Source of the DNA: Enterobacteriaceae endosymbiont of Donacia vulgaris
GTDB taxonomy: Bacteria > Pseudomonadota > Gammaproteobacteria > Enterobacterales > Enterobacteriaceae
Direction: 5' to 3'
Length of the DNA stretch: 64,000 bases
Assembly (NCBI RefSeq): GCF_012568445.1
Contig: NZ_CP046190.1
Location: 396,481 to 460,480 of the forward strand
The number at the start of each line of letters is the position of its first letter. Position 1 is the first letter of the stretch. Of the stretch, positions 48,002 to 57,862 are shown in pieces. The notes beneath the pieces are model-generated. The model was given only the letters and a program-made list of their open reading frames with translations. It ran no database searches and was not told where the DNA came from. Position numbers and translations under genes: made by a program.

Positions 48002-50413
48002 TTGAAAAATAAATATTATGATTCATCAAGTATTCAAATTTTAAAAGGGTTAGATGCAGTTAAAAAAAGACCTGGAATGTATATTGGAAATACAGATGAT
48101 GGTACCGGACTTCATCATATGGTTTTTGAAGTTATAGATAATGCAATAGACGAATCTCTTTCTGGTTATTGTAAAAATATAAATGTTATCATTTATAATG
48201 ATCATTCTATTTCTATTAGTGATGATGGAAGAGGTATTCCGACTGATATTCATAAAGAAGCTAAAATATCAGCAGCAGAAGTAATTATGACTATATTACA
48301 TTCAGGTGGAAAATTTAATCATAAATCTTACAAAATATCAGGAGGATTACACGGTGTAGGTATTTCTGTAGTAAATGCATTATCTAAAAAATTAAAGTTA
48401 ATTATTAAAAGAAATGGGAAATTATACAAACAATTATATTATAATGGAGTACCACAAAATGAATTACAAATTATTGGTATAAGTAAAACTACAGGTACCA
48501 AAATAAGATTTTGGCCTAATTATGATATCTTTACAAATATTCAAGCTTTTAATTATAAAATTTTATCTAAAAGATTAAGAGAATTATCATTTTTAAATTC
48601 AGGATTATTTATTTCAATTACTGATATTAGAAATAATAAATATAATTCATTTAAATATTATGGAGGTATACAAGAATTTATTAAATATTTAAATAAGAAT
48701 AATATTCTTATCCATAAAAATGTTTTTTATTGCCATAAAGAAAATGATACAGTAAATATAGAAATTGTTATGCAATGGAATAATTCTTTTAAAGAAAAAA
48801 TATATTGTTTTACAAATAATATACCGCAAGAAAATGGAGGGACTCATTTATCTGGATTGAAAGCAGCTATAACACGTACAATTAATTTATATATAGATAA
48901 AGAAGGCTATAATAAAAAGAAAAATATAAATATAACAGGAGAAGATACAAGAGAAGGTTTAATTGCAATTATCTCTATTAAAATATCAAATCCTAAATTT
49001 TCTTCTCAGACTAAAGAAAAATTAATTTCATCAGAAATAAAATCTTTAGTAGAATGTTATGTTAATCAACAATTAATGTTTTTTTTATTAGAAAATCCTA
49101 ATGATGCTAAAAAAATAATAGAAAAAATCATACATGCGGCAAAAATAAGAGATTTAGCAAGAAAAACAAAAGATATTATAAAAAATCAAAATATCCTTAG
49201 TATATCTAGATTACCAGGAAAATTATCTGATTGCCAAGAAAATAATCCTAAATTATCTGAAATTTATTTAGTAGAAGGTGATTCTGCAGGAGGATCTGCC
49301 AAACAGGGAAGAAATAGAAAAAATCAAGCAATTTTACCTTTAAAGGGTAAAATTCTTAATGTAGAAAAAGCTGGTTTTAACAAAATTATTTCTTCTCAGG
49401 AAATAATTACATTAATTACTGCTTTAGGTTGTAATATCCATTCTGGAAAATATAATTTAGATAAACTAAGATATCATAATATTATTATAATGACGGATGC
49501 TGATGTAGATGGAGCACATATTCGTACTTTATTATTAACATTTTTTTATCGTCAAATGCCCAAAATTATAGAAAAAGGATATATATATATTGCACAACCC
49601 CCATTATATAGAATTAAAAAGGGTAATAAAAAATTATATATTAAAAATAATAAAGAAATGGAAAATTTTATACTAAATATAGCTTTAAATAAAGCTACGT
49701 TTTTTTTTAAAAATACAAAAAAAAAATTATCAGACCAAAAATTACTAAAATTAGTTAATGAATATAATTTAATAAAAAAAAATATAAAATCTTCAAAATA
49801 TATTTTTTCTAATAAAATATTAAATGGAATATTATATAATATAAAGTTAGAAAAATTAAATAATTATGATAATGTAAATTTATGGATAACTAATTTATTA
49901 TTATTTTTGAATAAAAAATATAGTAATATTAATTATTCAGGAGATATATATAAAAATATACAAAAAAACATTTTTGAACCAATAATTTATGAAAATAGAT
50001 ATGGTAATACAAATAAATATTTATTAAATTATAATTTTTTTATTAGTGATGAATATAAAAATATATGTGTATTAGGTAATAAACTAATTTCTTTAAAAGA
50101 AAAAAAAATTTTTCGTGTAGGAAAAGGACAAAAATATCAATATATTAACTCTTTTGAAGAAGGTTTAAAATGGTTATTAAAAGAATCAAAAAAAAGTTTT
50201 ACTGTACAGAGATATAAAGGATTAGGTGAAATGAATCCTAACCAATTATGGGAAACTACTATGAATCCTTTAACTAGAAATATGTTAAAAGTAACAATTC
50301 AAGATGCTATAAAAGCAGATAAATTATTTTCTACACTTATGGGTGATGAAGTGGAACCTAGAAGATTATTTATAAAAAATAATGCTTTAAAAGTAACTAA
50401 TATTGATATTTAA
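48002..50413 (+). CDS. gyrB: DNA gyrase subunit B, TTG start
   Basis: GyrB supplies the ATPase and part of the cleavage core of gyrase. The frame starts with TTG at 48002 (KNKYYDSSSIQILKG aligns with E. coli residues 2 on), with GAGAG a few bases upstream; no in-frame ATG is nearby. 803 residues (E. coli 804). The GHKL ATPase shows EVIDNAIDES, DDGRGIPTDIH and GGLHGVGISVVNALS; the TOPRIM part shows LVEGDSAGGSAKQGR, PLKGKILNVEKA and MTDADVDGAHIRTLLLTFFY; the C-terminus has QRYKGLGEMNPNQLWETTM. The long gyrase-specific insertion of enterobacteria (about 550-730) is kept but diverged. Confidence 0.98.
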   Translation: MKNKYYDSSSIQILKGLDAVKKRPGMYIGNTDDGTGLHHMVFEVIDNAIDESLSGYCKNINVIIYNDHSISISDDGRGIPTDIHKEAKISAAEVIMTILHSGGKFNHKSYKISGGLHGVGISVVNALSKKLKLIIKRNGKLYKQLYYNGVPQNELQIIGISKTTGTKIRFWPNYDIFTNIQAFNYKILSKRLRELSFLNSGLFISITDIRNNKYNSFKYYGGIQEFIKYLNKNNILIHKNVFYCHKENDTVNIEIVMQWNNSFKEKIYCFTNNIPQENGGTHLSGLKAAITRTINLYIDKEGYNKKKNINITGEDTREGLIAIISIKISNPKFSSQTKEKLISSEIKSLVECYVNQQLMFFLLENPNDAKKIIEKIIHAAKIRDLARKTKDIIKNQNILSISRLPGKLSDCQENNPKLSEIYLVEGDSAGGSAKQGRNRKNQAILPLKGKILNVEKAGFNKIISSQEIITLITALGCNIHSGKYNLDKLRYHNIIIMTDADVDGAHIRTLLLTFFYRQMPKIIEKGYIYIAQPPLYRIKKGNKKLYIKNNKEMENFILNIALNKATFFFKNTKKKLSDQKLLKLVNEYNLIKKNIKSSKYIFSNKILNGILYNIKLEKLNNYDNVNLWITNLLLFLNKKYSNINYSGDIYKNIQKNIFEPIIYENRYGNTNKYLLNYNFFISDEYKNICVLGNKLISLKEKKIFRVGKGQKYQYINSFEEGLKWLLKESKKSFTVQRYKGLGEMNPNQLWETTMNPLTRNMLKVTIQDAIKADKLFSTLMGDEVEPRRLFIKNNALKVTNIDI

Positions 50414-50488
50414 TTTATTAATTTTAGAAAAAAATTTATAAATATGTAATAAAAAAATTTTTTATAAAAATAATTTATATAAAGCAGA

Positions 50489-50740
50489 TTAATAGTTATA
50501 TAAATCAATAGATTGAAATTTTTTATCTATATTTTTTTCATAATTATCTACAATTTTTTGATTTATTAATCCCTGTTCAATTTCTCTTAATGCTAAAATA
50601 GTTGTTTTATCATTTTTTTCAGGTAATAAAGGAATTTTACCCCTGATTTGGATTTGTCTAGCTCTTTTAGATGCTATTATAACTAAATCAAATCTATTAC
50701 CTATTTTTTTAACAGCTTTTTCTACAGTAACTCTAGCCAT
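50489..50740 (-). CDS. rpoZ: RNA polymerase omega subunit
   Basis: Omega helps assemble RNA polymerase and, in E. coli, forms part of a ppGpp site. The 83 residues (E. coli 91) begin [20 protein letters not shown] and contain [30 protein letters not shown], all typical; the variable C-terminus is shortened. It stands alone, convergent with gyrB (75 bp) and divergent from ppa. gmk and spoT, its usual neighbours, are not adjacent. Confidence 0.96.
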   Translation of the reverse strand: MARVTVEKAVKKIGNRFDLVIIASKRARQIQIRGKIPLLPEKNDKTTILALREIEQGLINQKIVDNYEKNIDKKFQSIDLYNY

Positions 50741-50899
50741 TATGAATATACCATTTTTTATAAAAAAATTAATAAATTAAACTATTAATTTTATTTTAAG
50801 TAATATGACATAAAATATGTTAGTTATTATATCATGTTTTTTAAAAACATAAAATTTTAATATTTTAAAACATTTTTTATATTTTAAGGAACTTATTAT

Positions 50900-51442
50900 A
50901 TGAATTTTAATGATATACCCTCTGGTAAAAATATTCCTAATGATATTAATGTAATTATTGAAATATCTTCTAATTCTAATAGTATAAAATATGAAGTTAA
51001 TAAAAAATATGAAATGTTATTTGTAGATCGATTTATTAATATACCTATATTTTATCCATTTAATTATGGATATATAAATAATACTTTATCTTTAGATAAA
51101 GACCCATTAGATGTATTAGTGATAACTAAATATTCTATTATACCAGGATCTGTAATACGATGTCGTCCTATAGGTTTATTAAATATGTTAGATGAAGCTG
51201 GAGATGATAAAAAAATAATTGCAGTACCACATGATAAAATTTCTCAAGAATTTACTTTAATAAAAGATATAAATAATTTACCTGTATTATTAAAAAAACA
51301 AATTGTATATTTTTTTAAACACTATAAAGATTTAGAACCAAAAAAATGGTGTCAAGTAAATAATTGGGAAAATATTTTTCAAGCACAAAAAGAAATTTTA
51401 CTTTCTATTAAAAGATTTAAACAGAAAAAAAATAGTATTTAA
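50900..51442 (+). CDS. ppa: Inorganic pyrophosphatase
   Basis: Ppa hydrolyses pyrophosphate to drive biosynthetic reactions, in the cytoplasm as a hexamer. The 180 residues (E. coli 176) keep the start FNDIPSGKNIPNDINVIIEI, KYEVNKKYEM, YPFNYGYINNTL, and the metal-binding signature DKDPLDVLVI, then GDDKKIIAVP and HYKDLEPKKW. AAGGAA precedes the ATG. A hairpin follows the stop directly. Confidence 0.97.
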   Translation: MNFNDIPSGKNIPNDINVIIEISSNSNSIKYEVNKKYEMLFVDRFINIPIFYPFNYGYINNTLSLDKDPLDVLVITKYSIIPGSVIRCRPIGLLNMLDEAGDDKKIIAVPHDKISQEFTLIKDINNLPVLLKKQIVYFFKHYKDLEPKKWCQVNNWENIFQAQKEILLSIKRFKQKKNSI

Positions 51443-51445
51443 TAT

Positions 51446-51476
51446 TTTGATAAAATTATATTATTATTTTATCAAA
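51446..51476 (+). terminator. Hairpin after ppa
   Basis: TTTGATAAAAT pairs perfectly over 11 bp with ATTTTATCAAA around a 9-nt loop, starting 4 bp after the ppa stop codon. It has one G-C pair and no strong T-run afterwards; position supports termination. Confidence 0.55.
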
Positions 51477-51606
51477 TTAAAATTTATTATATTTATTTTA
51501 TTAATATACATATTAAGTTTGTTAATATATAAAATATTAATATACTCTTTATGAAAAATTTTTAAATAATATTTTATTTATATTATTAATTTTATAAGGA
51601 ATTCAG

Positions 51607-52854
51607 ATGTCTAAAATAAAAAAAATAGTAGGAAGAGAAATTATTGATTCTAGAGGATATCCTACTATTGAAGCAGAAGTACATTTAAGTAATAATATCG
51701 TTGGTATGGCTTCCATTCCTTCTGGAGCGTCAACAGGATCTAAAGAAGCAATTGAATTACGTGATGGAAATAAAAAAAGATTTTTAGGTAAAGGAGTATT
51801 AAAATCTGTTAAAATAATTAATAATATTTTTAATAAATATTTAATTAATCAAAATTCATTAAATCAGTCAAATATCGATGAAATTATGATTAATTTAGAT
51901 AATACTGAAAATAAATCTAATTTTGGAGCTAATACAATTTTAGCTGTTTCTTTAGCTAATGCTAGAGCCTCTGCTTTATTTAATAATATTCCATTATTTC
52001 AACATATTAGTAATATTAATCATACTGAAAAAAAATTTTTTATGCCACTACCAATGATTAATATTATTAATGGTGGAAAACATGCTGATAATAATTTAGA
52101 TATACAAGAATTTATGATTCAACCTATTAGTGCAAAAAATATAAGGGAAGCAATACGTTATGGTGCCGAAGTATTTCATAATTTATTTATTGTATTAAAA
52201 AAAAATAAATTAATTACTTCTGTTGGAGATGAAGGAGGTTATGCTCCAAATTTAAAAAATAATAGTGAAGCATTTAATATGATGTCAGAAGCAGTTAATA
52301 ATGCTGGGTTTATTCTGGGAAAAGATATTACTTTTGCAATTGACTGTGCTGCTTCAGAATTATTTTGTAATAATAAATATTATTTAAATAGTGAGAATCT
52401 TAATCTTTCTTCAAAAGAATTTACAAATTTTTTATATAATTTAACTAAAAAATATCCTATTACTTCTATAGAAGATGGTTTAGATGAAAATGATTGGAAT
52501 GGGTTTATATATCAAACAAAAATATTAGGTAATAAAATACAATTAGTAGGAGATGATTTATTTGTTACTAATAAAAAATATTTAAAAAAAGGTATTAAAA
52601 ATAAAGTTGCTAATGCTATTTTAATAAAATTAAATCAAATTGGATCACTTACAGAAACATTAACAACTATTAGAATGGCTCAAAAAGCAGGATATAAAAT
52701 TATTATTTCACATAGATCTGGAGAAACAGAAGATACATTTATTTCAGATTTAGCTGTAGGAACAAATGCTGATCAAATTAAAACAGGTTCAATGAGTCGT
52801 TCTGATAGAAATGCAAAATATAATCAATTAATTAGAATTGAAGAAAAATTATAA
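51607..52854 (+). CDS. eno: Enolase
   Basis: Enolase converts 2-phosphoglycerate to PEP, which also feeds the ptsI product here. The 415 residues (E. coli 432) show [19 protein letters not shown], the [11 protein letters not shown] loop, [12 protein letters not shown], the metal ligands in [19 protein letters not shown] and VGDDLFVTN, catalytic Lys in [10 protein letters not shown] and SHRSGETED. The protein ends at [10 protein letters not shown], so the last roughly 15 E. coli residues, which are outside the active site, are lost. AAGGAATTC precedes the start. A double hairpin follows. Confidence 0.98.
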   Translation: MSKIKKIVGREIIDSRGYPTIEAEVHLSNNIVGMASIPSGASTGSKEAIELRDGNKKRFLGKGVLKSVKIINNIFNKYLINQNSLNQSNIDEIMINLDNTENKSNFGANTILAVSLANARASALFNNIPLFQHISNINHTEKKFFMPLPMINIINGGKHADNNLDIQEFMIQPISAKNIREAIRYGAEVFHNLFIVLKKNKLITSVGDEGGYAPNLKNNSEAFNMMSEAVNNAGFILGKDITFAIDCAASELFCNNKYYLNSENLNLSSKEFTNFLYNLTKKYPITSIEDGLDENDWNGFIYQTKILGNKIQLVGDDLFVTNKKYLKKGIKNKVANAILIKLNQIGSLTETLTTIRMAQKAGYKIIISHRSGETEDTFISDLAVGTNADQIKTGSMSRSDRNAKYNQLIRIEEKL

Positions 52855-52867
52855 ATTATTTTTATAA

Positions 52868-52911
52868 ACTATGTTGTGTATATATACAACATAGTAAAAT
52901 ACTATTTTACT
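52868..52911 (+). terminator. Two overlapping hairpins after eno
   Basis: ACTATGTTGT and ACAACATAGT (52868-52895) form a perfect 10-bp stem with an 8-nt loop. A second perfect 8-bp stem, AGTAAAAT with ATTTTACT (52893-52911), starts in the last bases of the first. The two share AGT, so they are alternatives. They separate eno from cydD and may terminate eno transcription. Confidence 0.55.
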
Positions 52912-52927
52912 ATATTTATAATTTAAA

Positions 52928-54643
52928 ATGAAAAAAATATATACAGAAAAAGAAATAATTTTATGGTTAAAAAAACAAAGTTTTTTTGCTAAAAATTTCT
53001 TAAAAATATCTTATTTATTAAATTTTATTAATATATGTATATTAATTATACAAAATTGGATATTATCTAAACAAATACAAACTTTCTTTTTAAAAGAAAA
53101 TAAAAATAAAATTTTTCATTATTATATAATATTATTTTTATGTTTTATAATAAAAATGTTTATAAATATTATAATAAATAAAATTAATTTTTATTATAGT
53201 CAAATAATAAAAATTTCTATTAGAAAAAAAATTTTAAATAAGTTAACATCTATATATTATAAATATTATAGTCATCAAACATCAGGGTCCGATATATCAT
53301 TAATCATTAATCAAGTAGAAAATTTACAAAATTATTATAATCAATATGTACCTCATTTTTTTACTGTTAAAATTATAATATTAATAATTCTGATTACTAT
53401 ATTTTATATTAGTTGGATTATTGATATAATATTAATTATTGTTAGTATAATAGCAATATTTTTTATAATATTAATTGGTAAAAATGCAAATAAAAAAAAT
53501 AAAAAAAATTTTAAAATATTATCTATTATAAATAGTTTATTTTTTGACAGATTAAAAGGTATAGAAACTATTAGATTATTTAATCTATCTATAATAGAAA
53601 TAAAAAAAATTTCTTTTTATATAGAAAAATATAGAAAAAAAAATATTGAAATATTAAAAATTATTTTTTTAACCTCAGCTATTTTAGAATTTTTTTCTTC
53701 TATTTCTTTAGCTTTTATTATTATGTATTTTAGTTTTACATATTTACATATAATAAATTTTGGTTTTTATAATAAAAATATTAAAATCTCACATAGTTTT
53801 TTTATATTAATGTTAATTTCTGAATATTTTCAAAATTTTAGTAATTTAGGATTACTATATCATATAAAATCTAAAGCAATTGGTGCAGCTAATAGTATTA
53901 TAGAATTATTAAATAATAAAAAATACTCTAATTTAGAAAATAAAAAAAAAATTTTTTTGGAAAAAATAAATAAATTAAAAATAGAAGCTAAAAATTTAGT
54001 TGTGAAAGATCCAAAAGGAAATATATTAATAGGTCCTATGTCTTTTAAAATATTTTCTGGACAAAATATAGTTATTATTGGTCCTAATGGATGTGGTAAA
54101 ACAACATTATTTAATATATTTTTAGGTATATTACCTTATAATGGTTCATTTAAGATTAATAATATTGAATTAAAAGATATAGATTTATCTAGTTGGTATA
54201 AACAAGTTTCATGTGTTCAACAAAATCCTAAATTACCCGCTATAACAATTAGAAAAAATTTATTTTTTAATAAACAATTAAATAAAAATAAAATACAAAA
54301 AATTATAAGAGATCTTGGTATAATAAATTTTTTAAAAAAATTACCTAAAGGGATAGATACATCTTTATATCAAGAAAATGTATATTTATCAGTAGGTCAA
54401 ATACAAAAACTTGCAATTGCTAGAGCATTAATTAAAAATTATCTAATATTATTATTAGATGAGCCAATATCTAATATTGATATTAAAAGTCAATTAGATA
54501 TTATTAAATCAATAAAACAATATATTACACCATTAAAAATTAACATAACTATTACACATAAAATATATCAAATAAATTATTATAATGAAATTTGGTATAT
54601 GGAACATGGTAAAATTATAAAAAAAAATATTTTAAAATTTTAA
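52928..54643 (+). CDS. cydD: Heterodimeric ABC exporter subunit CydD
   Basis: CydDC is an inner-membrane ABC transporter required to assemble cytochrome bd; it has been linked to thiol export and to haem handling. The 571 residues (E. coli 588) have six hydrophobic helices (1-330), with TEKEIILWLKKQSFF at the start, SGSDISLIINQVENLQNYY, and FDRLKGIETIRLFNLS. The ATPase domain has Walker A GPNGCGKTT, the CydD-type signature LSVGQIQKLAIARA, and LLLDEPISNID. The LSVGQ form, rather than LSGGQ, fits CydD and argues against MdlA. cydC follows after 33 bp. Confidence 0.92.
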   Translation: MKKIYTEKEIILWLKKQSFFAKNFLKISYLLNFINICILIIQNWILSKQIQTFFLKENKNKIFHYYIILFLCFIIKMFINIIINKINFYYSQIIKISIRKKILNKLTSIYYKYYSHQTSGSDISLIINQVENLQNYYNQYVPHFFTVKIIILIILITIFYISWIIDIILIIVSIIAIFFIILIGKNANKKNKKNFKILSIINSLFFDRLKGIETIRLFNLSIIEIKKISFYIEKYRKKNIEILKIIFLTSAILEFFSSISLAFIIMYFSFTYLHIINFGFYNKNIKISHSFFILMLISEYFQNFSNLGLLYHIKSKAIGAANSIIELLNNKKYSNLENKKKIFLEKINKLKIEAKNLVVKDPKGNILIGPMSFKIFSGQNIVIIGPNGCGKTTLFNIFLGILPYNGSFKINNIELKDIDLSSWYKQVSCVQQNPKLPAITIRKNLFFNKQLNKNKIQKIIRDLGIINFLKKLPKGIDTSLYQENVYLSVGQIQKLAIARALIKNYLILLLDEPISNIDIKSQLDIIKSIKQYITPLKINITITHKIYQINYYNEIWYMEHGKIIKKNILKF

Positions 54644-54676
54644 AAAAAAATTTTATTAAAATAAAGAATTTACAGA

Positions 54677-56428
54677 ATGTTTTATTTATTATATTTTTTA
54701 AAAAATTATCAAAAACATATTAAAAAAATTTTTTTAGGAATTTTTTTATCTATAATAAATAATTTAATGAATTTATGTTTATCAATAATTTCTGGATATT
54801 TATTATCTTCTACTTTTTTATTAAATATTGAAAATAATGGTATATATTATAATTATATTATTCCTACAACAATTATTAGATTTATTTCAATAATAAAAAC
54901 TATTACTAAATATTTTGAAAAAATAATTCAACATAATAATACTTTATATTTATTAAAAAATTTAAGAATTTTAATTTTAAAAAAAATTTTTCCTTTATAT
55001 CCTTCTAATTTAACTTTAATTGATAATATTGAAATCTTAAATATATTAATTTCAGATATTGAAACGTTAGATTTTTTATATTTACAAATAATTACACCTT
55101 TTTTAATAATAAGTATTATTACCTTAATTACTTTAATATATTTAATTTTATTAAATAAAATTTTTTTTCTTATTTTATTAACTAATATAATTATATTAAT
55201 AATATTTTATTTTTTTTATTTTTATAAAAATGGTAAAATAATAGGAAAAAAAAATATAGATATAAAAAAAAAATATTATTATTTAGTAAATAATTTTTTA
55301 TCGCATTGTATAGAATATAAAATTTTTGAAGGAATAAATTATATATCTAATAAAATTAATATTTTAGAATTAAAATGGCAAAAAATACAATTAATAAGAA
55401 ATAATTATAATATTAATTCACAATTATTAGTAAATATTATAACTGATATTAATATAATTATTATATTATTTTATAATCATATATGTATTAATAATATTAA
55501 ATTACAATATAAAATTATAATCTTTGTATTATTTTTAATAACATTTTCTAAAATATTATTTCCTTTAAGTAATATTTTTCAAAATATTCATGAAATTTTA
55601 TTTTCAGCTAAAAAAATTTTTAATATTATAAAACAGAAACCAAATATTTATTTTTTAAATAAAAATAAAAATAAAAATTATATCTATAATTCTTTAGATA
55701 TACGTATAAATAACCTATTTTTTTATTACAATAAAAAATATCCATATATTTTAAAAAATATATCTTTACATATAAAAAAAAGACAAAAAATAGCAATTAC
55801 CGGATATAATGGGAGTGGTAAATCTACATTATTTATGTTATTAACTCGAGCATGGAATCCTGTAAAAGGGAAAATTTGTTTAAATAAATATAATTTACAA
55901 AAATGGGATTTATTTTCATTAAGAAAAAATATAAGTGTATTACCTCAAAAAATATATTTATTTAGTGATACATTAAGAAATAATATTTTATTAAGTAATC
56001 AAAATAATATAGATATTAATAATCAATATTTAATAAAAATTTTAAAATTAGTTGGTTTAAAAAAATTATTAAATAAAAATAATAATTTAAATCAATGGAT
56101 GGGAGAAGGAGGTAGAATTTTGTCAGGAGGAGAATTAAAAAAATTAGGTATAGCAAGAATCATATTACATAATGGTAATTTAATTTTATTAGATGAACTT
56201 ACAGAAGGATTAGATCAAATTTCATCCATTAAAATGGTTAATTTAATTTTATCTATTTTTAAAAAAAAAACAGTTATGTTTATTACACATAATATTAATA
56301 TTATGAAAAAAATGGATTGTATTTATTTTATGTATAATGGTTTTTTAGTTGAAAAAGGTAAATATGATTATTTAATAAATAAAAAAGGATATTATTGGAA
56401 TTATATAAAAAATAATATAAAATTGTAA
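54677..56428 (+). CDS. cydC: Heterodimeric ABC exporter subunit CydC
   Basis: CydC pairs with CydD. The 583 residues (E. coli 573) have a six-helix membrane domain that is very Ile/Asn/Lys-rich and an ATPase domain with Walker A GYNGSGKST, the CydC-typical WMGEGGRILSGGELKKLGIAR signature region, Walker B ILLDELTEGLD, and FITHNI (H-loop). The EGGR..LSGGEL and TEGLD strings identify CydC rather than MdlB. It is followed by infA after 31 bp; aat, which lies between them in E. coli, is lost. Both ATPase sites look complete. Confidence 0.92.
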   Translation: MFYLLYFLKNYQKHIKKIFLGIFLSIINNLMNLCLSIISGYLLSSTFLLNIENNGIYYNYIIPTTIIRFISIIKTITKYFEKIIQHNNTLYLLKNLRILILKKIFPLYPSNLTLIDNIEILNILISDIETLDFLYLQIITPFLIISIITLITLIYLILLNKIFFLILLTNIIILIIFYFFYFYKNGKIIGKKNIDIKKKYYYLVNNFLSHCIEYKIFEGINYISNKINILELKWQKIQLIRNNYNINSQLLVNIITDINIIIILFYNHICINNIKLQYKIIIFVLFLITFSKILFPLSNIFQNIHEILFSAKKIFNIIKQKPNIYFLNKNKNKNYIYNSLDIRINNLFFYYNKKYPYILKNISLHIKKRQKIAITGYNGSGKSTLFMLLTRAWNPVKGKICLNKYNLQKWDLFSLRKNISVLPQKIYLFSDTLRNNILLSNQNNIDINNQYLIKILKLVGLKKLLNKNNNLNQWMGEGGRILSGGELKKLGIARIILHNGNLILLDELTEGLDQISSIKMVNLILSIFKKKTVMFITHNINIMKKMDCIYFMYNGFLVEKGKYDYLINKKGYYWNYIKNNIKL

Positions 56429-56459
56429 TAATAATATTTTATAGATATAAGGTATAATA

Positions 56460-56678
56460 ATGTCTAAAGAAGATAATATAGAGATGCAAGGTGTAGTATT
56501 GAATACATTACCTAATACTATTTTTCATGTAAAATTAGAAAATGGGCATATAATAACAGCTCATATTTCAGGTAAAATGAGAAAAAATTATATTCGTATA
56601 TTAACAGGAGATAAAGTTACCGTTGAATTAACACCTTACGATTTAGAAAAGGGTAGAATTATTTTTCGCAGTCGATAA
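56460..56678 (+). CDS. infA: Translation initiation factor IF-1
   Basis: IF-1 binds the 30S A site during initiation. The 72 residues equal E. coli: [64 protein letters not shown] and terminal FRSR, a complete OB fold. TAAGG precedes the ATG. It follows cydC on the same strand and converges on trxB with 75 bp between the stops. Confidence 0.98.
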   Translation: MSKEDNIEMQGVVLNTLPNTIFHVKLENGHIITAHISGKMRKNYIRILTGDKVTVELTPYDLEKGRIIFRSR

Positions 56679-56753
56679 TTTAATATTAATTAAATAATTT
56701 TCTAAAAAATTTATAATTTATATAAAATGAGAAATTATTTAAAAAATAATTAA

Positions 56754-57722
56754 TTATTTATCAATATTATTCAAAAATTTTTTTGCATCTAATGCAGCCA
56801 TACATCCTGTAGCTGCTGATGTGATTGCCTGTCTATAATTATTATCCATAACATCACCAGCAGCAAAAATTCCAGCAATATTAGTTTCTGTAAAATTTGA
56901 TTTTTTAAATTTATTTTTATTAGTTAATATATAACCATTTTTATTTAAATTTAATATTTTTTGAAATAAAAAACTATTAGGTACTGTACCAATTAATACA
57001 AATATTCCATACACTGGAATAATTTTAATATTTTTATTGTTTAAAGAAGCAATTTTTATTCCTGTTACTCCAATATCATTACCTAATATTTCTTTAACTA
57101 TATAAGGAACATGTAATATTATTTTTTTATTTTTTACTAATAATTTTAATTTTTGTAGTAATATTTTTTCAGCAATAAAATTATTTTTTCTATGAATTAA
57201 ATGTATTGTAGATGTAATTTTAGATAAATATAATGCTTCTTCTATTGCAGTATTACCACCTCCTATAATTGCAACTACTTTATTACGATAGAAGAAACCA
57301 TCACAAATAGCGCAAGAAGAAACACCTTTGCCTATAAATTTTTTTTCAGAATCTAAACCTAAAAATCTAGGATATGATCCTGTTGCAATAATTATACTAT
57401 CACATTTATATGTAAATAAATTACCTTTTACAATAAAAGGTGTTTTTTTAAAATTAATAATTTTTGTTATTGTGTCATTTATAATATTAGTTCCAAAATA
57501 TAATGCATGATTATATAATTGATCCATTAATTTTTGTCCAGTTATATTGGGAAAATTTCCTGGCCAATTTTCTATATTATAAGTTTGTGTTAATTGTCCT
57601 CCAATTTGATCTCCTGTAACTATTATAGGATTTAAATTAGCTCTTGCCGCATATATTGCTGCAGTATATCCTGCAGGACCAGATCCTAAAATAAGAAGTT
57701 TTGTTTTTTTACTATTTTCCAT
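56754..57722 (-). CDS. trxB: Thioredoxin reductase
   Basis: TrxB transfers electrons from NADPH through FAD to thioredoxin, which re-reduces the NrdA cysteines encoded at 9.3-11.6 kb. The 322 residues (E. coli 321) contain the FAD motif ILGSGPAGYTAAIYAARA, the redox pair in SSCAICDGFFYR (CAIC), the NADPH-binding GGGNTAIEEALYLS, and the closing FAAGDVMDNNYRQAITSAATGC. Start ATG is divergent from serS. In E. coli trxB is next to cydD and in the same direction; here it sits on the far side, facing infA. Confidence 0.98.
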   Translation of the reverse strand: MENSKKTKLLILGSGPAGYTAAIYAARANLNPIIVTGDQIGGQLTQTYNIENWPGNFPNITGQKLMDQLYNHALYFGTNIINDTITKIINFKKTPFIVKGNLFTYKCDSIIIATGSYPRFLGLDSEKKFIGKGVSSCAICDGFFYRNKVVAIIGGGNTAIEEALYLSKITSTIHLIHRKNNFIAEKILLQKLKLLVKNKKIILHVPYIVKEILGNDIGVTGIKIASLNNKNIKIIPVYGIFVLIGTVPNSFLFQKILNLNKNGYILTNKNKFKKSNFTETNIAGIFAAGDVMDNNYRQAITSAATGCMAALDAKKFLNNIDK

Positions 57723-57862
57723 ATATATTTATTATTTTAATATTTTCATTATTATATAAAATATAACATATTAAATATCAGATGTTTTTAAAAATTTAAA
57801 TATGTATAAAATAATTTTTTATGCTAAAATTATGTAGTATATTTATATATATGGAAAGTATT

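Noticed and set aside
48050-48253. Minus-strand frame of 67 residues
   Set aside because: Antisense to the conserved GyrB ATPase region with no independent support.
52928-56428. ABC pair as MdlA/MdlB, which many symbionts keep
   Set aside because: The LSVGQ signature in the first gene, the EGGR..LSGGEL and TEGLD strings in the second, and position beside infA and trxB fit CydD and CydC.
56692-56741. Bulged A/T inverted repeat between infA and trxB as terminator
   Set aside because: Imperfect pairing and pure A/T arms; not above what is expected by chance here.
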